This document shows, one piece after another, positions 18,508 through 23,295 of a stretch of 23,295 nucleotides of DNA. Under the pieces are notes generated by a model, which had not been told where the DNA came from, ran no database searches, and worked only from the letters and a program-made list of their open reading frames with translations. Source of the stretch: a virus; the IMG/VR virus record IMGVR_UViG_3300031707_000182, positions 1-23,295 of that record. One strand, given 5' to 3'. Made by a program: the position numbers and the translations under genes. Each line of letters starts with the position of its first letter. The stretch's first letter is position 1.

Positions 18508-18836
18508 TCAAGATGGTAATGGATTATCATTGTCCCGTATGTGCTAGTACCTTGAAAATAAACACCAAGACCAACACCAATTTTAAAATTTAAATCCTTA
18601 AACTGTGAAGATTTAGCAGCGATTGTACTTATATTAAATACGCTTGTCATAGCAACATCATTATTACTAGAAGAAATAATCAGAGAACTAGCAGCAGTCG
18701 CAGGAGCTGTAAAACAAAGAGAATCAATAACAACACGACGTTTAGTTGTTACTACCGCAGCAGTGACAACTGCCTCCACATCCGCCATTGTTGAAGACCA
18801 AACTTTAGTATACTGTTGTGTTTGAAACTCTCTCAT
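18498..18836 (-). CDS. Small beta-rich virion-type protein, paralogue B
   Basis: 112 residues, no membrane segment and no enzyme motif, mostly beta strands with Ser/Thr/Val. It is paralogous to the neighbour upstream: both begin MRE(F/Y)QTQQ and both end in an I-I-x-Y-H-(L/I)-E-G motif, while the middles differ. AAGGAG seven bases before the ATG; start shares one base with the upstream stop (TAATG). A decoration, fibre or spike role would suit the composition, but there is no direct evidence. Confidence 0.55.
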   Translation of the reverse strand: MREFQTQQYTKVWSSTMADVEAVVTAAVVTTKRRVVIDSLCFTAPATAASSLIISSSNNDVAMTSVFNISTIAAKSSQFKDLNFKIGVGLGVYFQGTSTYGTMIIHYHLEGG

Positions 18837-19156
18837 TACTTGGCTCCTTCAATATGGTAATTGATGATCAACTCGTGGAGAGTCCCACTCGTTACACAAC
18901 GAAACCCAAGTTGTGTATTAACTGGCCATTTGTAATCAAAGTCAAAGACAACAGGAGGACTAACAGAATTAAAAATCATAACTGTAACACCGTCGGCTGT
19001 TTCTAAATAAAGAGCACCATCAGTAGTATTGTTACCAGAGTGGACAAGTTTCTCAATAACAAAACACTTACCAAGACCTGGAGTAGTTTTTAAAACTGTA
19101 AAAGCAGTAGGTGGGATCTGAGACAATATAATTTGTTGAGTTTGGTATTCTCTCAT
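18836..19156 (-). CDS. Small beta-rich virion-type protein, paralogue A
   Basis: 106 residues with the same ends as the gene downstream (MREYQTQQ at the start; IINYHIEGAK at the end) and a beta-rich middle (GALYLETADGVTVMIFNSVS). The pair is best explained by gene duplication. Start overlaps the upstream stop (ATGA, 19153-19156), with GGAG ten bases upstream. Function unknown; probably a virion surface protein by analogy of composition only. Confidence 0.55.
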   Translation of the reverse strand: MREYQTQQIILSQIPPTAFTVLKTTPGLGKCFVIEKLVHSGNNTTDGALYLETADGVTVMIFNSVSPPVVFDFDYKWPVNTQLGFRCVTSGTLHELIINYHIEGAK

Positions 19157-19461
19157 GGGTTGTTTACTCCAACCTTTTCAGCAATACGTGCCAAGAGAAT
19201 TGCCTGCCTTTTTAGTTCTTCCTGATTTTTTGTTCCAACCTCATAAATCATACTACGAAGTTCAGTATGCTCACCAATTTTATCACTAATTGTTGTTTTA
19301 ATATCTTTGTGTTCGGCTTGATTTTCAACTCTTAAAACATTCAATTCCTTTATGGCTGATTCAACAATAGTAACTGTTTGAGCATATTGATATACTATAC
19401 CACCTATCAAACTAAAAACAGCAATTGAGCACCCTAGAATCCACTTAATATTTCCATTCAT
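19153..19461 (-). CDS. Membrane-anchored coiled-coil protein (spanin- or holin-like)
   Basis: 102 residues: a transmembrane segment at about 7-26 (WILGCSIAVFSLIGGIVYQY) preceded by one Lys, then a long hydrophilic helix (about 32-95) with heptad spacing. An N-terminal anchor plus coiled coil is the shape of inner-membrane spanin subunits and of XhlA-like proteins, but the gene has no overlapping outer-spanin frame that I could see. Overlaps both neighbours by ATGA. It could act in lysis or in DNA ejection; undecided. Confidence 0.5.
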   Translation of the reverse strand: MNGNIKWILGCSIAVFSLIGGIVYQYAQTVTIVESAIKELNVLRVENQAEHKDIKTTISDKIGEHTELRSMIYEVGTKNQEELKRQAILLARIAEKVGVNNP

Positions 19462-20198
19462 TCCGGCCCCTTTATTAAAGGAAAATATACATCCTCACTT
19501 ATGTGACCCACGAGACACATAGCGTGAACATATATTTTGAAACCTGCTGCACGAGCACGACGACAGAAGGCAATATCTTCACCAACTATTGGCATTTTAT
19601 CATTCTTGTTTTCCCCAAACTCAATCAACACCTGTGCCAATTTCTCAGTTTCTCCCCATCCCTTCTTGATTCTTGTTGCCGCATCCTCTATTACTACCTT
19701 CTTTTCTTCTTCGTAAGTCTCACGAATTGCACATTCATTGGTGAACCAGATTGGTTCAAGATTAGTTTCAATCTTAAGAGCATCAAAAACTTCACGTTTT
19801 ATAAGTGTAAAGAAGAGACCAGTGAAGAGTGTTTCTGCAACTTGTACATCTGGTGATTGGTCTGGATGAAGTGAGAATGTACAAGGTCGATTGCCATTCT
19901 TATCTTTACGGGACATAGCAGTAATCCCGCTAACTATATCTTTATCACATTCTAGGAGTAAATCAAGGTGTTTATAATTAAAGCCACACTGATCGGCATC
20001 AATGAAAAGAACATGAGAGAAACCTGGTTTATGTTTATAAATTAAGTTAATAAGATCATTGCGAGCTTGAGGAAGGAGTGTGCCTTCAACAATAACATAA
20101 CTTTGAACTCTACCACTCAAACAGAGTCCTAGAAAATCAATAACCATTTTAGGTTTCATACTCTCAAGAACGGGGACACATGCGACTATCTTGCTCAT
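19458..20198 (-). CDS. Family 2-like (GT-A) glycosyltransferase
   Basis: 246 residues. It has the features of a small GT-A fold enzyme: an N-terminal strand (KIVACVPVLES), LPQARN (42-47), the metal/nucleotide-binding DAD in LFIDADQ (64-70), a second acidic motif GED (206-208) followed by a helix, and GH near 231-232 that would complete metal binding. It would transfer a sugar from an activated nucleotide donor; the acceptor is unknown. It lies between a methyltransferase-like gene and the membrane and beta-protein genes, inside the late operon, so a virion protein is a candidate acceptor. AGGAG nine bases before ATG; ATGA overlaps on both sides. Confidence 0.75.
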   Translation of the reverse strand: MSKIVACVPVLESMKPKMVIDFLGLCLSGRVQSYVIVEGTLLPQARNDLINLIYKHKPGFSHVLFIDADQCGFNYKHLDLLLECDKDIVSGITAMSRKDKNGNRPCTFSLHPDQSPDVQVAETLFTGLFFTLIKREVFDALKIETNLEPIWFTNECAIRETYEEEKKVVIEDAATRIKKGWGETEKLAQVLIEFGENKNDKMPIVGEDIAFCRRARAAGFKIYVHAMCLVGHISEDVYFPLIKGPE

Positions 20199-20650
20199 CC
20201 TGTGGCTCTCCTAAACATGACCGTAGCATAAAAGTATGGGTCAACCTGGACAAATTCTTGTGGAACATCAAAAATCTCTGTCCCCCAATCATGCACAACT
20301 AAGTAATCATTAATTTTAAGATAAGGAGAATATAGCTCGACCTCTTTAGGTTTGTCTCCGTTATCACAAAAGAGTAAACTTGTGCCAGGATGTTGAAGAA
20401 TATCAGCAATTTCCTGTTGAAAAGTTAAGACATCTAAAAGTATGGCGTGATCAAGTTTAATCTGACCCATTGTTTTATCTTCAATATCATAAGAAAAGAC
20501 TGGTGCAGTTGTAAGAAGTTCAAGTATACTAGAAAAGACTCCTGTACCAGTACCAAGCATTACTATCTGTGCTATCTCTTGTTGAGGAAGCCAATGTTCC
20601 CAGATATCAATATCCCCTACAGTTTGTTGAGTGCCGAGTCGCGGTATCAA
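20195..20650 (-). CDS. SAM-dependent methyltransferase-like protein
   Basis: 151 residues with a Rossmann-like order: strand plus glycine loop IVMLGTGTGVFSS (29-40, motif I), an acidic strand end FSYDIED (52-58), then LLFCDNGDKP (92-101) and YLVVHDWG (116-123). The VHDWG and CDN segments resemble the cephalosporin-hydroxylase-like/Methyltransf_24 group often found beside glycosyltransferases. It is shorter than typical members (about 200 residues or more). The start is TTG 20650, supported by AGGGAG six bases upstream and overlapping the terminase stop. Substrate unknown; modification of a sugar or a virion protein is inferred from the neighbour. Confidence 0.6.
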   Translation of the reverse strand: MIPRLGTQQTVGDIDIWEHWLPQQEIAQIVMLGTGTGVFSSILELLTTAPVFSYDIEDKTMGQIKLDHAILLDVLTFQQEIADILQHPGTSLLFCDNGDKPKEVELYSPYLKINDYLVVHDWGTEIFDVPQEFVQVDPYFYATVMFRRATG

Positions 20651-22179
20651 AATTCGCTCCCTAGTAAATCATGAACAGGTCTCTTTGTGTGGCCACGAGT
20701 ATCCATCCACTGTTCCAGCAGTTCCTCAAGACTACTCCCCACATTTACATTGTGTTTAGGCCGCTTTGCAATAACTTGCGGACGTTCAAAATAACTAACA
20801 TTTGAAGTTGCGAAGTAACGGAAACAGTCGCAAGTATGATCGTGTTGTTTTAGTGGTGCGTCTACTGGTTCATTCTTATTCCTCATTGCTTTCATAGGTC
20901 GAATACGATAGTTGCCCATTTCCTCATAGAAGTTAGGGTTATCGAAAGTAAAGAAATGGTAGCGTTGGGGTATAGCAATAATCTCACCATCGTCGAGAGT
21001 ATACTCATTGAAACCTTCGAGTTGACGATCCTTCAATAGACCACGAGCACATTCGATACCGTAATGTTTAGACTTCATGGCGGGGGAGTAATAAAGATTA
21101 TAATACTCAGCTAGGCGGTGGAGTACACCGAGTTCACCAGTGATCAACTTGCTTCCGTATTTATCATCAATAATTCTGTAATCAATAATTTCTGACCCTT
21201 CGAGAAGTTTAATTTCCTCAGCAACGTTATCTACAGTTTCTTCACGGACGTATAATTCACGGTAGCAGATGTGCTGATTCTTGGGCGTAGTCGCAAACCA
21301 GAGGCTCGCACACACGCGAAAGCCAGGGTCGAGGATGTTTGTTTTTGTCCAGTGTATGGGTATCTTAAACGTATCGAGCACATGGTGTCTGCCCCACGTT
21401 TTATATACCAGTCCACTCGATCTTCTAGATTTCCCATAAATCCTATACCTTTGTGTATCAGCATCCCAACCATCCTCGCCAATTAGTCTTTTAACTTGAT
21501 CTTGATTAACATAAGGATTTTCAAGTGTAGAAAGACGGGTAAGAAATGTGTCCCTGTGCTTGAGTTCTCCCTTCTTTTCCAGACCAACAACCCAATCGTA
21601 TGACTCAACAAGAGTAGCAGTGAAGATGATACGACCACCAGACGTGAGCATACGAGCCTGAACCTCGTCCCAAATATAATTTTCAACTTCCTCATCAATA
21701 CACATTAGATCAACTTCAGCAGCCTGGAACTTCTGCCGGGCCTCATCAGCACCCTTGGCAGATATAAACTCTATAGTATCTCCACGAGGGGATTTAATGT
21801 AACTGTTAATATCGAAGCCTTGGATTTTGGGACCGCGATCTTTGATATCCCAATCAGGGATAATGTTGTTTAGATGGCGATAAACACCATTCTTAATGGT
21901 TCGATACTCAGTGGAAGTTACCCAGATAGTAACAGGACGGTCAGGAGTTTTAAGATAAGGGTGTGTGTGGGTGTACCACCAGGCAATCTCCTGTGCACCA
22001 CACCTAGACTTGCCCGATTGATTGCCACCAAACACACAACGGACATACTTATCAGACTGATGAAATTCAATCTGACCACCATAAGGTTTATATTTGTGGA
22101 ATTCGTGCTCAGAGCGTCGGCGAAGTTCGCTTAGAAGCTCATAAGTCCGTTCAATTTGGTACGCTGTTTGGGGTTGCAA
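20647..22179 (-). CDS. terL: Terminase large subunit
   Basis: 510 residues: the DNA-packaging motor. ATPase domain: Walker A GGNQSGKS (51-58), Walker B VDLMCIDEE (156-164, catalytic acid E163/E164), coupling motif FTATL (186-190). RNase H-like nuclease domain: ILDPGF with D284, IIDD at 336-339 and an acidic cluster near D447/D451 (HDHTCDCFRY), matching the three acidic sites expected. It cuts concatemeric DNA and pumps it through the portal. The start is probably TTG 22179, without a good ribosome binding site, overlapping the lipoprotein gene by 29 nt; the only in-frame alternative before a stop is CTG just upstream. The large subunit is not next to the portal gene: about 2.6 kb with seven genes lies between. 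Confidence 0.92.
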   Translation of the reverse strand: MQPQTAYQIERTYELLSELRRRSEHEFHKYKPYGGQIEFHQSDKYVRCVFGGNQSGKSRCGAQEIAWWYTHTHPYLKTPDRPVTIWVTSTEYRTIKNGVYRHLNNIIPDWDIKDRGPKIQGFDINSYIKSPRGDTIEFISAKGADEARQKFQAAEVDLMCIDEEVENYIWDEVQARMLTSGGRIIFTATLVESYDWVVGLEKKGELKHRDTFLTRLSTLENPYVNQDQVKRLIGEDGWDADTQRYRIYGKSRRSSGLVYKTWGRHHVLDTFKIPIHWTKTNILDPGFRVCASLWFATTPKNQHICYRELYVREETVDNVAEEIKLLEGSEIIDYRIIDDKYGSKLITGELGVLHRLAEYYNLYYSPAMKSKHYGIECARGLLKDRQLEGFNEYTLDDGEIIAIPQRYHFFTFDNPNFYEEMGNYRIRPMKAMRNKNEPVDAPLKQHDHTCDCFRYFATSNVSYFERPQVIAKRPKHNVNVGSSLEELLEQWMDTRGHTKRPVHDLLGSEF

Positions 22180-22480
22180 CAGTGATAGCTTTCAGTAGGA
22201 GTTCTGTCACGGTCTTGATACCCTCGTTAGCAGCCTTCTGCTGCTCCACAAGGGCCAACATCTGCTGAACATTCGCCTCAATCACTGGGGAACTCTTATT
22301 CGAGATTGTCAATTTTTCAATTATAAATTTTCCAGATTCAAAATTGCCCACGAACTCGATATCATTATCTTTTGTGTCAACGAAATGCCAACCTGGACCA
22401 GAGAGTTCAGTAGTTGGAGTGATGAAGGCACAGCCTTCCAGCAGGAACAGCAAGCAAAGTGGACTAAGCATTTTTCTCAC
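22151..22480 (-). CDS. Small lipoprotein between the terminase genes
   Basis: About 109 residues from GTG 22480, chosen because GGAGG lies exactly six bases upstream and the resulting N-terminus (MRKMLSPLCLLFLLEGC) is a proper lipoprotein signal: RK, hydrophobic core, LEGC lipobox with C17. Without that start the frame would extend into the small terminase gene with a non-signal sequence. The mature part has a beta region and a helical C-terminus (NVQQMLALVEQQKAANEGI). It overlaps the upstream gene by 17 nt and terL by 29 nt. It could be an outer spanin or a superinfection-exclusion lipoprotein; neither is shown. Confidence 0.6.
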   Translation of the reverse strand: MRKMLSPLCLLFLLEGCAFITPTTELSGPGWHFVDTKDNDIEFVGNFESGKFIIEKLTISNKSSPVIEANVQQMLALVEQQKAANEGIKTVTELLLKAITVATPNSVPN

Positions 22481-22814
22481 GGCTTTCCTCCACAAGGTTA
22501 GCGAGACCTGGAATCTTTGCAATCGGAAGGTCCAGAATCTCAGCAAGTTCGGACAATAACTGACTCGTCGGTACGTCTGTAACACGTTGAATTCTTCTGG
22601 GCATAAAAATTTTCAGTTCTTCAAGATCAGCTTTGTCTGCTGCTATCGCCGCTTTAGTTGCTTCTAATTTTAACTTCGCTCCAACTTCTTCATCATCTAA
22701 TATTTCAAGTATATTTCTTCTTATCTTATCTTTGATTTCATGACCAATGTTCCAACGTGCTCTAACTGCACGTTGTACCATCTTGAAATCTCCTACTGAA
22801 TCATATTCTGCCAT
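22464..22814 (-). CDS. terS: Terminase small subunit
   Basis: About 116 residues from ATG 22814, which has GGAG six bases upstream; the GTG at 22826 is a poorer alternative. The segment VQRAVRARWNIGHEIKDKIR (13-32) followed by a helix with LKLEATKAAIAADKADLEEL is typical of small terminase-like proteins of environmental short-tailed phages, where the N-terminal part binds the packaging site and a central helical region oligomerises. First gene of the late operon, two genes before the large subunit. The call rests on sequence style and position. Confidence 0.6.
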   Translation of the reverse strand: MAEYDSVGDFKMVQRAVRARWNIGHEIKDKIRRNILEILDDEEVGAKLKLEATKAAIAADKADLEELKIFMPRRIQRVTDVPTSQLLSELAEILDLPIAKIPGLANLVEESREKNA

Positions 22815-22937
22815 CGGTTTCTCCACTTAAAACCCTCAAACTCAGTTGACTTTAAGGGGCTATGTGACTCAAAATGGGGGCACCACCTACACACTAGGAC
22901 GTACGCCTCCTGCGGACACACCATACACAGCACACGC

Positions 22938-22995
22938 TTCACTGGCCACAGCCGCAAGCACCGCGAGTACGCTGGCTTGCTACGCTTCCAGTGGA
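22938..22995. repeat. Nested hairpin in the late leader
   Basis: An outer stem pairs CACTGG (22940-22945) with CCAGTG (22988-22993), extended by a wobble and one A-U pair; inside it GCAAGC (22954-22959) pairs with GCTTGC (22975-22980); innermost GCG/CGC with a 4-nt loop. Confidence 0.55.
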
Positions 22996-23019
22996 ATAAA
23001 GCCCGCTCGTATTGCGGGC
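22995..23019 (-). terminator. Terminator-like hairpin in the late leader
   Basis: GCCCGC and GCGGGC form a perfect 6-bp stem (23014-23019 with 23001-23006) with a 7-nt loop, followed on the minus strand by TTTATT (23000-22995). This has the shape of a short intrinsic terminator lying just after the large hairpin and about 190 nt before terS. The U tract is short, so it may be weak or conditional. Confidence 0.4.
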
Positions 23020-23031
23020 ATAGACCGCTCC

Positions 23032-23097
23032 GGCACAGCACCGCCATCCATACTATGCCTCGCATGGCTCGGCATAGTATGGGCGGTGTGCTGTGCC
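23032..23097. repeat. 25-bp imperfect inverted repeat (large hairpin)
   Basis: Arms 23032-23059 and 23071-23097 pair as 10 bp, 4 bp and 11 bp blocks separated by a 3-nt bulge on one side and a 2-nt bulge on the other, closing an 11-nt loop. The pairing blocks are 23032-23041 with 23088-23097, 23042-23045 with 23082-23085, and 23049-23059 with 23071-23081. Confidence 0.9.
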
Positions 23098-23295
23098 TCC
23101 GCCCGTAGTAGCACACGCTTATTAACATAAGATACGGGCCTGGTGGGAATACTACTGGTGCTGCGCACGCATTGGAAACAGCCTTTCGCGCTAAAAGTCC
23201 ATATTTTTTCTTTGCCCGAAGGTCATTGTTAAGATTAAAACTCAGGGGGCTTTCTGTCTACTAAAATCTTAGCAAAAGCCTCACTTGATCTACAG

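Larger units (their letters stand above)
22929..23120 (+). repeat. 11-nt direct repeat flanking the hairpin cluster
   Basis: AGCACACGCTT occurs at 22929-22939 and again at 23110-23120, enclosing all three hairpins. Such flanks could mark a mobile or recombined segment, or protein-binding sites. Confidence 0.6.
22815..23295. other. Non-coding leader upstream of the late operon
   Basis: No convincing gene: the open frames here on both strands have biased, repetitive composition, no ribosome binding site and no recognisable domain. The stretch 22870-23120 is rich in G+C and in inverted repeats, described separately; 23120-23295 is A+T-rich like the rest of the phage. The late-operon promoter should lie here or to the right, but I found no sigma70-like pair I trust. 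A packaging site next to the terminase genes is also possible. Confidence 0.5.

Noticed and set aside
22846-23130. Plus-strand open frame of 94 codons and the opposing minus-strand frame (22793-23128)
   Set aside because: Both run through the hairpin cluster, have no ribosome binding site and show composition dictated by the repeats; the minus frame also overlaps terS.
23237-23280. Hairpin GGCTTT...AAAGCC with an inner CTAA/TTAG stem
   Set aside because: The stem is short with a large loop and has no U tract on either strand, so a terminator call is not supported.
22857-23295. tRNA gene or origin in the right-hand non-coding stretch
   Set aside because: No T-loop (GTTCGA-type) or acceptor pairing of tRNA and no iterated origin-type repeats were found; the hairpins do not form a cloverleaf.

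Overview
The window reads as part of the genome of a tailed double-stranded DNA phage, most likely short-tailed (podovirus-like), with one end in a replication region and the rest in a nearly complete packaging, head and tail module. The grounds are a terminase large subunit with ATPase and nuclease motifs, then a portal, a scaffold-like protein, an HK97-type major capsid protein, a neck adaptor, a nozzle-like protein, collagen-repeat fibres and a run of large internal virion-type proteins, all on the minus strand in a canonical order. No tail tube, sheath or tape-measure genes of a long tail are visible. The host cannot be read directly. The dockerin-like motif of one secreted protein and the style of the small terminase recall phages of Planctomycetes-like bacteria, but this is only an inference.

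Layout. 1-2275 (plus): a superfamily 3 replicative helicase, cut by the left edge, overlaps a gene with a DHH-phosphoesterase-like layout whose DHH triad is missing. 2272-2881 (plus): a G+C-rich patch with a 15-codon mini-ORF and a secreted protein ending in a dockerin-like calcium loop. 2897-2930: a strong hairpin where the two convergent gene blocks meet. 2954-22814 (minus): 23 genes with no gap over 12 nt, mostly joined by ATGA or TAATG overlaps, in transcription order small terminase, lipoprotein, large terminase, methyltransferase-like, glycosyltransferase, membrane coiled coil, two paralogous small beta proteins, two small membrane proteins, portal, scaffold, capsid, possible decoration protein, unknown, adaptor, nozzle, two collagen-like fibres and four internal virion-type proteins. 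22815-23295: a non-coding, structured leader with a 25-bp imperfect hairpin, a terminator-like hairpin and a nested hairpin, part of it flanked by an 11-nt direct repeat.

How it fits together. The minus block would be one late operon: TerS/TerL package DNA through the portal into a capsid built on the scaffold, the adaptor and nozzle close the neck and tail, the fibres contact the host, and the large helical proteins are probably ejected with the DNA. No endolysin is recognisable here, so lysis genes are either outside the window or among the small membrane proteins.

The most unusual items are the degenerate DHH protein paired with a helicase, the structured leader before the late operon, a pair of fibre genes sharing an anchor and identical 18-bp repeats in the same frame, a 101-nt portal/scaffold overlap in which both proteins are low-complexity, and stop-start coupling through a mini-ORF into a G+C-rich secreted-protein gene.
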